A stretch of DNA of 64,000 nucleotides from Acidovorax sp. KKS102 (lineage in GTDB: Bacteria; Pseudomonadota; Gammaproteobacteria; Burkholderiales; Burkholderiaceae_C): the NCBI RefSeq assembly GCF_000302535.1, contig NC_018708.1, forward strand, positions 4,216,001 to 4,280,000, in the 5' to 3' direction. The translations under genes and the position numbers were made by a program. Below the pieces are notes generated by a model. That model was not told where the DNA came from. It searched no databases and saw only the letters and a program-made list of their open reading frames with translations. Positions 9,203 through 17,384 of the stretch are shown here, piece after piece; positions within the stretch are counted from its first letter, which is position 1, and every line of letters begins with the position of its first letter.

Positions 9203-10552
9203 TCAGGGCTTGGGAGCCGCAAACCGCACGGTCACCCGCAAGCCGCCCAGGCGCGGCGAGCTGTCCAGCACCACGGTGGCGCCATGGCCTTGGGCAATGG
9301 CCTGCACGATGGCCAGGCCCAGGCCGCTGCCGGGGGCACCGTCGGCGGTGACGCGCACAAACCGCTGCATGGCACGCTCGCGGTGCTCGGGGGCAATGCC
9401 GGGGCCGCTGTCTTCCACGGTGAGCACGGCGTGGTCGCCCTCGCTGCGCACCTGCAGGTCCACTTGGCCGCCGGGCGGGCTGTATTTGATGGCGTTGTCC
9501 AGCAGGTTGCGGGCCAGCATGCGCAGGGCCTCGGCGTTGCCGGTGACGGTGGCCGCGTCAGAGTCCAGCAGGCCCACATCCATGCTGCGCGCCTGGGCGG
9601 CGGGGGCCACGTCGGCCAGCGCCAATTGCGCTGTGGCGCGCAGGTCTACGGGGTCATTCACGGCCGTGCTGGCCTCCTGCCGCGCCAGGGTGAGCAGCTG
9701 CTCGACCAGGCGCGTGGCGCGCTCGATGCCGGCCGACAGGCGTTCGATGGCGGCCGCACGCGCGGCGTCGTCACCCGCACGCTGCAGGCCCTGCAGTTGC
9801 AGGCGCAGTGCAGCTAGGGGGGAGCGCAGCTCGTGCGCGGCGTCGGCCACAAAGTGTTGCTGCGCCTCAAACGCGTGCTGCACACGCTCGAACAGCAGGT
9901 TGAGTTCGCTCACCAGCGGCTGCACCTCGTCGGGCAGCTGCGCATCGCTCACGGGCGAGAGGTCGTCGGCCTGGCGCTGTGCCAGCTGGCGGCGCACGCG
10001 CTCCACCGGGGCCAGCGACCGGCTCACGCCCCACCACACGGCCAGCACCAAGAGCGGCGCCATGATGGCCAGCGGCGCCAGCGTGCGCAGTGCCAGGCTG
10101 CGGGCCATGTCGCGCCGCGCGGCCATGTTCTGCGCCACCTGGATGACCTGCGAGCGCGTCTGCATGGAGAACACCCGGTAGGTGCCGCCACGCGCCTGCA
10201 CGTTGGTAAAGCCCAGCACGGCAATCTGCGGCAGGGCAGCGCCCACGGCGGATTCAAAAATGCGCAGGCCCTCGTTAGTCCACACCTGCACGATGAATTC
10301 GTGGTTTTCGTCCTCGGGGTCCAGCCCGGGGCCCAGACCCTGCGCATCCACCGGCAGGCCCGAGCGCAGGGCCAGCGCGGTTTGCTGCATGTGGTAGTCG
10401 AACAGCGCATCGGCCTCTTCCAGCGCCCCCCGGTAGGCCAGTGCGCCCTGCACCGCCCCGGCCAGCACGATGGCGGCGAGCAAGAACATCAGCAGCCGCA
10501 TGCGCAAGGAGCGCGGGAGCAGGGCCTGAAAGGTGCGTGAGATTTTTTCCAT
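9203..10552 (-). CDS. Two-component sensor histidine kinase, QseC/TctE type
   Basis: 449 residues from the ATG at 10552, which overlaps the response-regulator stop by one base (TGATG), fixing the start. Two transmembrane helices (about residues 16-38 and 160-180) flank a periplasmic sensor of roughly 120 residues. A HAMP-like linker, the H-box FVADAAHELRSPLAAL with the phosphorylated His, the N-box NLLDNAIKYSPPGG, and the G-boxes VEDSGPGIAP and GSGLGLAIV follow. All catalytic motifs are intact. It is cotranscribed behind its regulator and divergent from a periplasmic binding-protein gene, as in TctDE-type nutrient-sensing pairs. The ligand is unknown. Confidence 0.92.
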   Translation of the reverse strand: MEKISRTFQALLPRSLRMRLLMFLLAAIVLAGAVQGALAYRGALEEADALFDYHMQQTALALRSGLPVDAQGLGPGLDPEDENHEFIVQVWTNEGLRIFESAVGAALPQIAVLGFTNVQARGGTYRVFSMQTRSQVIQVAQNMAARRDMARSLALRTLAPLAIMAPLLVLAVWWGVSRSLAPVERVRRQLAQRQADDLSPVSDAQLPDEVQPLVSELNLLFERVQHAFEAQQHFVADAAHELRSPLAALRLQLQGLQRAGDDAARAAAIERLSAGIERATRLVEQLLTLARQEASTAVNDPVDLRATAQLALADVAPAAQARSMDVGLLDSDAATVTGNAEALRMLARNLLDNAIKYSPPGGQVDLQVRSEGDHAVLTVEDSGPGIAPEHRERAMQRFVRVTADGAPGSGLGLAIVQAIAQGHGATVVLDSSPRLGGLRVTVRFAAPKP

Positions 10553-11211
10553 CACATCTTCGGTACCAGATACCCGACACCGCGCACGTTCAGCACCAGC
10601 TCGGGCCCCAGCTTCTTGCGCAGGCCGTGGATATAGACCTCCACCGCGTTGCTGCTCACCTCGTCGCCCCAGCCGTAGAGCTTGTCCTCCAGCTGCTGGC
10701 GCGACAGCACCATGCCGGGCCGCGCAATGAGCGGCTCCAGCACCGCCCATTCGCGCCCCGACAGCACCACCGGTGTGCCGCGCACGGTCACCTCGCGCGT
10801 GGCGGGGTTGATGCTGACGCCCTGGTGCTCGTACACCGGTTCGGCCCGGCCCGCTGCGCGGCGCAGCAGGGCGCGGATGCGGGCCAGCAGCTCGTCCAGG
10901 TCATAGGGCTTGAGCACATAGTCATCGGCCCCGGCATCCAGCCCCTCGATACGCTGCGCCACGGCATCGCGCGCGGTGGCTACCAGCACGGGGGTGCGGT
11001 TTTTGCGGGCGCGCAGGTCGCGCAGCACGGCCAGGCCGTCGCGTTTGGGCAGGCCCAGGTCCAGCAGCACCAGGTCGTATGCCTGGGTGCGCAGTGCCGT
11101 ATCGGCCGCGTCGCCATCGCGCGCCCAGTCCACCGCGTACTGCTCGGCGCGCAGCAGGTCCAGCACGGCTTCGCCGATCATGGAATCGTCTTCAACAAGC
11201 AGCAGGCGCAT
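10552..11211 (-). CDS. OmpR-family response regulator, QseB/TctD type
   Basis: 219 residues beginning MRLLLVEDD at 11211; in-frame codons upstream do not fit the family. The receiver domain has the acidic pair ED at residues 7-8, phospho-acceptor Asp in LVLLDLGLPKRDG (about residue 51), the conserved Thr/Ser switch region and Lys in VLKPYD. The C-terminal winged helix carries LSGREWAVLEPLIARPGMV and VYIHGLRKKLG. It forms an operon with the downstream kinase and probably controls the divergent solute-binding protein gene at 11415. Confidence 0.92.
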   Translation of the reverse strand: MRLLLVEDDSMIGEAVLDLLRAEQYAVDWARDGDAADTALRTQAYDLVLLDLGLPKRDGLAVLRDLRARKNRTPVLVATARDAVAQRIEGLDAGADDYVLKPYDLDELLARIRALLRRAAGRAEPVYEHQGVSINPATREVTVRGTPVVLSGREWAVLEPLIARPGMVLSRQQLEDKLYGWGDEVSSNAVEVYIHGLRKKLGPELVLNVRGVGYLVPKM

Positions 11212-11324
11212 GGCAAGGGGGCAGAAAGGTCGGTCGGTCAGGACTGCAGGAAAAGGGCTGGCTGCCAAGGATAGCGGCGGCATGGGCGCTGGCGCAGCAC
11301 CGAGCTGCCAGAACGACTTGAATT

Positions 11325-11340
11325 TGACACATCACTGTCA
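11325..11340. promoter_or_regulatory. Inverted repeat TGACA-N6-TGTCA in a divergent control region
   Basis: A perfect 5-bp inverted repeat sits between the response-regulator start (11211) and the binding-protein start (11415). TTGACA at 11324-11329 overlaps its left arm and could be a -35 box, but no good -10 is visible at 17 bp spacing. It could be an operator for the adjacent response regulator; this is inference only. Confidence 0.3.
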
Positions 11341-11414
11341 CAATGAAAGCGCCACGCGCACACCGCCCGCCCCAGGGGCCGGGCCATTACGACAACACAC
11401 AAGGAGCAAGACCG

Positions 11415-12458
11415 ATGGCAATTCCAATCACATTCCCTCCTCTCCACCACGTTGCTGCAGCCGTTGCGCTGGCCGCGCTGTCTGCCACGGGCGCCCAGGC
11501 ACAGGGCGTGGTCAACGCGCTGTGCAGCACCGACGCGCCCTGGTGCGAAGCAGCCGCCAAGGAGTTCACCCGGAAGACCGGCATCAAGGTGAACCAGGCT
11601 CACAAAGGCACGGGCGAGATTGCCGCGCAGCTGCGCGCCGAGGCCAACAACCCCAAGACCGACATCTGGTGGGGAGGCACGGGTGATCCGTTCCTGCAGG
11701 CGGCCGAGCAGGGCCTGCTGGCCGAATACCGCCCTGCCTACCTGCATGACCTGCATAGCTGGAGCGTGCGCCAGTACGCCATGTCGGGCCACCAGGTCGG
11801 AGGCTTTTACAGCTCGGCCATCGGCTTTGGCTACAACACCGAAACGCTCAAGAAGAAAAAGCTGCCCGAGCCCCAGTGCTGGTCCGACGTGATCAAGCCC
11901 GCCTACAAGGGCGAGGTAGAAATCTCGCACCCCGCCTCCAGCGGCACGGCCTATACCGTGATTGCGGGGCTGGTGCAGCTGATGGGCGAAGACAAGGCGT
12001 TCGACTACCTCAAGGCCCTGCACAAGAACACCACCACCTACACCCGCAGCGGCCAGGCGCAGGCGCCCAACGTGGCCAAGGGCGAGGTGGGTGTGGGCAT
12101 CACCTTCATGTTCAACTTTGAAAAATGGAAGGCCGACAAGTACCCGGTAAAAACCCAGGCGCCTTGTGAAGGCACCAGCTACGAGGTGGGCGGCATTGCG
12201 CTGGTCAAGGGCGCGCGCAACATGGACAACGCCAAGAAATATTACGACTGGCTGATGAGCCCCGAAGGTCAGGCCGTGGGCGCGCAGGTGGGCAGCTACC
12301 AGGTGCCTGCCAACAAGACCTTCAAGATGGACCCGCGCATCCCGACGCTGGACAACGTGAAGCTCATCAAATACGACTTCGAGAAATACGGCAAGGCTGC
12401 CGAACGCCGCCGCCTGATCGACCGCTGGACGAAGGAAGTAGAGCCCCTGCCGCGCTGA
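11415..12458 (+). CDS. ABC-transporter periplasmic substrate-binding protein (Fe3+/FbpA-like family)
   Basis: 347 residues from the ATG at 11415, preceded by AAGGAG at 11401-11406. A cleavable signal peptide ends near TGAQAQ (residue 29). The mature protein has the family-1 binding fold (TDIWWGGTGDPFLQAAEQGL, then LPEPQCWSDVIKPAYKG) as in iron(III) or related anion binders. No permease or ATPase is adjacent. The nearest matching ABC components are the FbpB-like permease and FbpC-like ATPase at 33-36 kb, so it may serve them at a distance. It is divergent from a two-component system that probably regulates it. Substrate assignment to iron is tentative. Confidence 0.82.
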   Translation: MAIPITFPPLHHVAAAVALAALSATGAQAQGVVNALCSTDAPWCEAAAKEFTRKTGIKVNQAHKGTGEIAAQLRAEANNPKTDIWWGGTGDPFLQAAEQGLLAEYRPAYLHDLHSWSVRQYAMSGHQVGGFYSSAIGFGYNTETLKKKKLPEPQCWSDVIKPAYKGEVEISHPASSGTAYTVIAGLVQLMGEDKAFDYLKALHKNTTTYTRSGQAQAPNVAKGEVGVGITFMFNFEKWKADKYPVKTQAPCEGTSYEVGGIALVKGARNMDNAKKYYDWLMSPEGQAVGAQVGSYQVPANKTFKMDPRIPTLDNVKLIKYDFEKYGKAAERRRLIDRWTKEVEPLPR

Positions 12459-12464
12459 TGCGCA

Positions 12465-12499
12465 GCGCCCGCCGCAGGGTACCAACCGACGGCGGGCGC
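12465..12499. terminator. Hairpin between convergent genes
   Basis: A perfect 10-bp stem GCGCCCGCCG / CGGCGGGCGC with a 15-base loop lies seven bases after the binding-protein stop and ten bases before the degQ stop on the other strand. There is no T run, so it may be a transcript stabiliser or weak bidirectional terminator. Confidence 0.5.
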
Positions 12500-12509
12500 A
12501 GGCCATGGG

Positions 12510-14033
12510 TCAGCCCAGGCGCACAGGCACAAAGATCTTGTCGCCGTCGCGCTCAATCAGCAGCGCCACCGACTTGCCCGCCTTGGCCATGGCGGCACGC
12601 ACCTGCGTGATGTCCTTGATGGGCGCACCGTTGATGGCCAGCAGCACGTCGCCCGGCTGCACACCGGCCGCAGCAGCGGGGCCCCGTGCCTGCTCGATGA
12701 CCAGGCCTTCATTGAGGCCCGCCGCACGCCGCTCCTGCGGGTCCAGCGGGCGCAGCGACAGACCCAGTTGGCCCTTGCCCACGGCGTCATCGTTGCGCGC
12801 CTGCTTGACTGCCTTGTCGCTGGCGTCGCCCAGGGTGGCGGTCAGCTCCAGCGGCTTGCCCTGGCGCCACACCGACAACTTGGCCTGCTGGCCCGGCTGC
12901 GCCTGGCCCACCCAGGCGGGCAGGTCGCCCGAAGCGACGATGGGCTGGCCGTCCACCTGGCGGATCACGTCGCCCGCCTGCAGGCCGGCCTTCTCAGCCG
13001 GGCTGCCCTTGCTGACGCTGGCCACCAGCGCGCCTTCGGGCTTGTCGAGGTTGAACGACTCGGCAAACGCCTGGTTCACCTCCTGCACTGCCACGCCCAG
13101 TTGCGCGTGGCGCACCTTGCCGGTGGCAACGATCTGGTCCTTGATCTTGGCGGCCAGCTCGATGGGGATGGAGAACGACACCCCCTGGTAGCCGCCCGAG
13201 CGACTGTAGATCTGCGAGTTGATGCCCACCACCTCGCCACGGGCGTTGAACAGCGGACCACCGGAGTTGCCGGGGTTGACCGCCACGTCGGTCTGGATGA
13301 AGGGCACCAGGCTGTCGTCGGGCAGTGACCGGCCCTTGGCACTGACCACGCCGGCCGTCACGCTGTTTTCAAAGCCAAAGGGCGAGCCAATGGCCAGCAC
13401 CCACTCGCCTACCTGCAGGTCGCGGGTGCTGCCCAGGCGCACGGTGGGCAGGTTCTTGGCGTCGATCTTGAGCACGGCCACGTCGGTCTTGGGGTCAGAG
13501 CCCAGCACCTTGGCGCGGAACTCGCGCCGGTCGGTGAGCTTGACGATGACTTCGCTGGCACCCTTGACCACATGCGCGTTGGTCAGCACCAGGCCATCGG
13601 GGCTGACGATAAAGCCCGAGCCCTGGCCGTGCGTGGGTACGTTGGGCTGGGCCTGTGGCCCCATGCCGCCCGGAAAGCCGAACTGGCGGAAGAACTGGTA
13701 GAACGGATCGTTGGGGTCCATTTGCGGTGCCCGGCCCTGGCGCGCGGCGGGCTGGCCTTCGTCTTCACCGTCGTCATCGGCCATGGCGGCCTTAGTGCTG
13801 CCCGTCACGCTGATGTTGACCACTGCCGGGCCGTTTTGCGCAGTGATCTGAGCGAAGCTGGGCAAGGCCCCGCCGGGGGCGGCGGGCGTCTGGGCCACGA
13901 TGGCGGGGGGCGGGGTCAGGGCGCGGGCCTGGTGCCCGGTGATGAGGCCTGCGCCCGTGGCACCCACCGCACCGGCGGCCACCAGGGCCAGGATGAGGCG
14001 GCGGGGGGTGGAGGTCAGCGTTGTCGTGTTCAT
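12510..14033 (-). CDS. degQ: Periplasmic serine protease of the Do/DegQ (HtrA) family
   Basis: 507 residues from the ATG at 14033, with GGAAAGG a few bases upstream; a TTG six codons earlier is a less likely start. An N-terminal signal/anchor (LILALVAAGAVGATGAG) targets it to the periplasm. The trypsin-like triad is visible: His in TNAHVVKGA, Asp in KTDVAVLKID and Ser in NPGNSGGPLF. Two PDZ domains follow (GLQAGDVIRQVDGQPI and GVQPGDVLLAINGAPI). It degrades or refolds damaged envelope proteins. A doubled TCTAAG motif lies upstream, but no sigma-E promoter with correct spacing was found. The choice between DegP and DegQ is by convention. Confidence 0.92.
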   Translation of the reverse strand: MNTTTLTSTPRRLILALVAAGAVGATGAGLITGHQARALTPPPAIVAQTPAAPGGALPSFAQITAQNGPAVVNISVTGSTKAAMADDDGEDEGQPAARQGRAPQMDPNDPFYQFFRQFGFPGGMGPQAQPNVPTHGQGSGFIVSPDGLVLTNAHVVKGASEVIVKLTDRREFRAKVLGSDPKTDVAVLKIDAKNLPTVRLGSTRDLQVGEWVLAIGSPFGFENSVTAGVVSAKGRSLPDDSLVPFIQTDVAVNPGNSGGPLFNARGEVVGINSQIYSRSGGYQGVSFSIPIELAAKIKDQIVATGKVRHAQLGVAVQEVNQAFAESFNLDKPEGALVASVSKGSPAEKAGLQAGDVIRQVDGQPIVASGDLPAWVGQAQPGQQAKLSVWRQGKPLELTATLGDASDKAVKQARNDDAVGKGQLGLSLRPLDPQERRAAGLNEGLVIEQARGPAAAAGVQPGDVLLAINGAPIKDITQVRAAMAKAGKSVALLIERDGDKIFVPVRLG

Positions 14034-14186
14034 GGTGTGGTGCCTTTCCAATCGGAGTTGCGATGGAGGGCAGTGTGGGCACCAACACTTAGACGAAACT
14101 TAGAAGCTGTTCAAAGTCCCTTTTTGCTTTTCTGAGTCATGTGGGAGCGCTCCTCACGAAGCGCCCCGGTCGCAGCACCCCGCAGG

Positions 14187-15176
14187 TCACGCGGCGCCAC
14201 GGCCTTTCTGGCTCTCGAAATACACCACCTTGCGGGCCCGCATCACGTCGCCCAGGGGCCGGTGCGCAGCCAGCGCCTGCCAGGGGTCGAACACAGCAGC
14301 TTCCACCTCGGCGGCCAGGGCTGCATCGGCGGCCGGGTCCTGCCGTGGCAGGGTGAGCCGGGCCACGGTGGTGTAGGGCGTGGGCCAGTCCACGCTGGCG
14401 TCTTCAATGGGGGTGGTGGCCTCGTCCACAAACGGCTGCAGCTGCAGGTCCCACTGCAGGTCTTGCTGGCGCAGGCGGCCGGAGAATTCGGCATCCCAGT
14501 CGTGCTGCACCTGCCTGACGGGCGCGCCGTTGGACGCATGGGGCACGAGGCGCACACGCACTGCATAGGGCCCACACGCGATGGGCGCAGCGCTGAACAT
14601 GGGATGGGATGCAAAACCGCCAAAGGGCCGCCCGAAGGTCTTGACCGTCCTGGCGATCTGCCGGGCCGCCCCCAGCAAGCCGTGGCGCTGCACCAGAAAC
14701 TTGATCAACGCGCCGCCGCCATGCGACGCAGCGATCACAAAATCCACAAACTCGGCGCTTTGGGGAAAGGCGAACTTTTCCTGGTTGATGAGCAGGAAGT
14801 CCTGGCTTTTGGCGGGCCCGTTGCCCAACGCGGAGTCGCCCTGCACGCCGCGCACACTAATCGCAAAGCCCCGGATGTCGGGTTTGTGGTCCGCCGCCTT
14901 GTCCATGCCGCCGTTGCTCAGCCGCACCCGCACGTCGTACTGCGCCGGCCGCGCGAACAAGCCCTGGGCGGCAAACGCGGGCAGATCGCCCAGCACCTCC
15001 AGGCGGCCATACGCGGCCGTGAGTTGCTTGCGGTGCAGGCCCCGCCCGTTGCCATATTTTTGCGACTTGCGTGCCTGCAGCTCGGCAAACTGGCGCGCGT
15101 AGCCCGCAAAGCGCTGGGCTTCATCGGGTGCCACCACTTCTTTCCACTGGGTGCTGGGGGCGTTGGACATGTGCAT
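14187..15176 (-). CDS. Catalase-like haem protein (y4iL-like small catalase family)
   Basis: 329 residues, far shorter than classical catalases (about 480 or more). Catalase-fold landmarks are visible: GRGLHRKQ near residue 45, whose His matches the distal haem His position, YDVRVRLSNGG, PDIRGFAISVRGVQG, and the Asn-containing QDFLLINQEKF. The usual proximal Tyr motif (RxxxY) is not obvious. Proteins of this type fall in the catalase-like y4iL or allene-oxide-synthase-like group and may act on lipid hydroperoxides rather than hydrogen peroxide. It stands alone between galM and degQ. Enzymatic activity is uncertain. Confidence 0.75.
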   Translation of the reverse strand: MHMSNAPSTQWKEVVAPDEAQRFAGYARQFAELQARKSQKYGNGRGLHRKQLTAAYGRLEVLGDLPAFAAQGLFARPAQYDVRVRLSNGGMDKAADHKPDIRGFAISVRGVQGDSALGNGPAKSQDFLLINQEKFAFPQSAEFVDFVIAASHGGGALIKFLVQRHGLLGAARQIARTVKTFGRPFGGFASHPMFSAAPIACGPYAVRVRLVPHASNGAPVRQVQHDWDAEFSGRLRQQDLQWDLQLQPFVDEATTPIEDASVDWPTPYTTVARLTLPRQDPAADAALAAEVEAAVFDPWQALAAHRPLGDVMRARKVVYFESQKGRGAA

Positions 15177-15249
15177 GAGCCACCTTGGTTAAAAGCCAGG
15201 CGGCATGGTAGCGCGGCACGGGCCTCCCATGCCACCCCACTACGGGCCT

Positions 15250-16362
15250 TCAACCACTGACGAAGCGGTACACGATGGCGCCCCGCACCACCTCGCCCGG
15301 CTGCCACCAGCGCACCAGAAAGCCCGCGTGGTTGGGCGCATCGGGGTACTCCATGGGCTCCAGGCAGATACCGTCGCCCGGCTGCCACAGCCAGCCGCCC
15401 TGCCCCGCTCCACGCCCCAGGTCCCGGGCGGGGTCGGCCTTGAGGCCGTGGCCTGCATACACCTGCACGCCAGGGGCGGTGCTCCACACCTCCATCGCAC
15501 GGCGGCTCACCGGCTCGCTCAGCAGCGCGGCCAGGCGCAAGCCCGTTGGAGTGATGGATGACGACGGAGGGGCAAGGGGCGGAGCCTGTTCGTCCAGCAC
15601 TAGGTAGTGGTCCAGCCCGCCCGCCACAGCCAGCTGCTCATGGGGTGTTGCGATGGCATCCGCCACACGGCGGGGCTGGCGGAAGTCGAACGGCGTGCCC
15701 TGCACTCCCGACAGCCCGCCCGTGGGGCACACGTCAGCGGCCAATGGCACGTAGCGGCTGGCGGGCACCTGCAGGGTGTGGCCGTGGGTGCTGCCCTGGC
15801 CTGCCAGGTTAAAGAACGCATGCCCGGTGAGATTAAGCACCGTGGGCGCATCCAGCACCTCGGCCGTCCAGGCCATGTGCAGCGCGTTGTCGGCCGTGAC
15901 CTGCAGGTGGAGCCGCACGCACACCGTGCCGGGCACGCCGTCGTCTTCGGTGCGGAAGGTGTGGCTCAGGGTGAGTGCATCGGCCTGTACCTGCTCCACC
16001 GCAAACACCTGAAAGCGGCTGCCGCGCGGGCCCCCATGGTGGTGGTGTGGCCCGCTGTTAGTGGGCAGTTGCCGGTGCGATCCGTCCGGCAGGGTCAGCG
16101 TGCCCGCACGCAGCCGCCCCGCCCAGCGGCCAATGAGTGCGCCCATGGAGAGCTGGCCGTCCAGGTAGCCTTGCAGGCTGTCGTAGCCCAGCGCCACATC
16201 GGCCAGAGCACCCTGACCGTCGGGCACCGCCACCTGCACCAAGCGCGCGCCATAGTTGCTCACGGCCACCTGAAGGCCGCCGGGGCTGCGCAGGGTGAAG
16301 AGGTCCGTGCGCTGGCCGTGCAGCTCTTGTTTAAACGCTTCGCGGGAAAGTGTGTAAGCCAT
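15250..16362 (-). CDS. galM: Aldose 1-epimerase (mutarotase)
   Basis: 370 residues, the normal galactose-mutarotase length. It interconverts alpha and beta anomers of free sugars. Visible motifs: NYGARLVQVAVPD, GRWAGRL, a catalytic-region HHHHGG at about residue 106, NLTGHAFFNLAG carrying the second conserved His, and the C-terminal Glu in CLEPMEYPDAPNH. It starts 9 bp after the stop of an EamA transporter gene and follows garD and the uronate genes on the same strand, so it may supply the uronate anomer preferred by Udh. That role is inference from position. Confidence 0.88.
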   Translation of the reverse strand: MAYTLSREAFKQELHGQRTDLFTLRSPGGLQVAVSNYGARLVQVAVPDGQGALADVALGYDSLQGYLDGQLSMGALIGRWAGRLRAGTLTLPDGSHRQLPTNSGPHHHHGGPRGSRFQVFAVEQVQADALTLSHTFRTEDDGVPGTVCVRLHLQVTADNALHMAWTAEVLDAPTVLNLTGHAFFNLAGQGSTHGHTLQVPASRYVPLAADVCPTGGLSGVQGTPFDFRQPRRVADAIATPHEQLAVAGGLDHYLVLDEQAPPLAPPSSSITPTGLRLAALLSEPVSRRAMEVWSTAPGVQVYAGHGLKADPARDLGRGAGQGGWLWQPGDGICLEPMEYPDAPNHAGFLVRWWQPGEVVRGAIVYRFVSG

Positions 16363-16371
16363 GGGCCGAGT

Positions 16372-17301
16372 CTATTTGGTGGCACTGGCCGTATCACGCG
16401 TGACGAGCCAGATGCCCACACACACCAGCACCAGGGCCAGCAGGTTTTTCCACTCCCACAGTGCCTCGCCCAAAAACAGCGCCGACAACGCCGCGCCAAA
16501 GATCGGCACGGTGAAGTTGAACACCGTGACCTGGCTCACGCGGTTGTGCTTGAGCAAAATGCTCCACAGCGAAAAAGCGGCCGACGACAGCAGCGCCAGA
16601 TACACCAGCAGCACGGTCGAGCCCGCGGTGAAACCCGTGAGCGAGCCCCCCAGCGCCCAGCCGATGGCCAGCAGCGCCACACCGCCCAGGCCCAGTTGCC
16701 AGCCCGTCATCACCACCGAGTCCATGCGCTGCGACACCTGCTTGCCGTAGATGCTGGCGGCCGCCAGCACGAACGCGGCGATCACCACAAAGCCCTCGCC
16801 CAGCAGCGTGAAGTCCAGGTCCAGCGTGCCGCGCCCCAGGTTCACCACCATCACGCCCGCAAAACCCACCACGCAGCCCCAGAGCTTGGCGTGGCTCAGC
16901 CGGTCGTTGTGATACACCCAGTGCGCCAGCAGCACGCTGAAGAAGGTGCCCGTGGCGTTCATGATGGAGCCTTTGACGCCCGTGGTATGCGCCAGGCCCA
17001 CGTAGAAGAACACGTACTGCAGCGTGGTCTGCGCCAGGCCCAGCACCACCAGCTGGCGCCCTGCCCCGGGCCCCAGGCCCCAGATGGCCTTGCGCGTGGC
17101 AACGGCCCAGGCCAGCAGAATCAGACCGGCCCCCAGAAACCGCCAGCCTGCGAATACGAGCTGTGTGGGGATGTCATTGCGGGCGATGCCGAACCAGGCA
17201 TAGCCGGTCTTGATGGCGGGGTACGAGCTGCCCCAGAGCAGACAGCACAGCAGCGCCAGCGCCACGACGACCTTGCGGTCGGAAAATCGGGAATGCCCCA
17301 T
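16372..17301 (-). CDS. EamA/DMT-family permease in the uronate cluster
   Basis: 309 residues from the ATG at 17301 (MGHSRFSDRKVVVALALLCC); a TTG 13 codons upstream is possible but would fall in a hairpin. About ten transmembrane helices form two EamA repeats (LLWGSSYPAIKTGYAWFG in the first, WSILLKHNRVSQVTVFNFTVPIFGAALSA in the second part). It lies between garD and galM on the same strand, suggesting a second uptake or export route for an intermediate. The substrate cannot be read from sequence. Confidence 0.82.
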   Translation of the reverse strand: MGHSRFSDRKVVVALALLCCLLWGSSYPAIKTGYAWFGIARNDIPTQLVFAGWRFLGAGLILLAWAVATRKAIWGLGPGAGRQLVVLGLAQTTLQYVFFYVGLAHTTGVKGSIMNATGTFFSVLLAHWVYHNDRLSHAKLWGCVVGFAGVMVVNLGRGTLDLDFTLLGEGFVVIAAFVLAAASIYGKQVSQRMDSVVMTGWQLGLGGVALLAIGWALGGSLTGFTAGSTVLLVYLALLSSAAFSLWSILLKHNRVSQVTVFNFTVPIFGAALSALFLGEALWEWKNLLALVLVCVGIWLVTRDTASATK

Positions 17302-17322
17302 GAGATGCGGTCTTTCAAGGAC

Positions 17323-17348
17323 AACAGCCCTTGCAGGCAAGGGCTGTT
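17323..17348 (-). terminator. Strong hairpin after garD
   Basis: A perfect 12-bp stem AACAGCCCTTGC / GCAAGGGCTGTT with a two-base spacer (effectively 11 bp plus tetraloop) lies between the garD stop (17385) and the next start (17301). A second short hairpin GGGGC-CATA-GCCCC is at 17364-17377. There is no long T run, so this may be a partial terminator or 3' stabiliser separating garD from the EamA-galM genes. Confidence 0.5.
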
Positions 17349-17384
17349 AAAGGGAGAACACAAGGGGCCATAGCCCCTAAAACT

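Noticed and set aside
14052-14110. Sigma-E promoter for degQ
   Set aside because: GGACTT and TCTAAG elements are present upstream, but their spacing (9 or 20 bases) does not match the 15-16 bases required.
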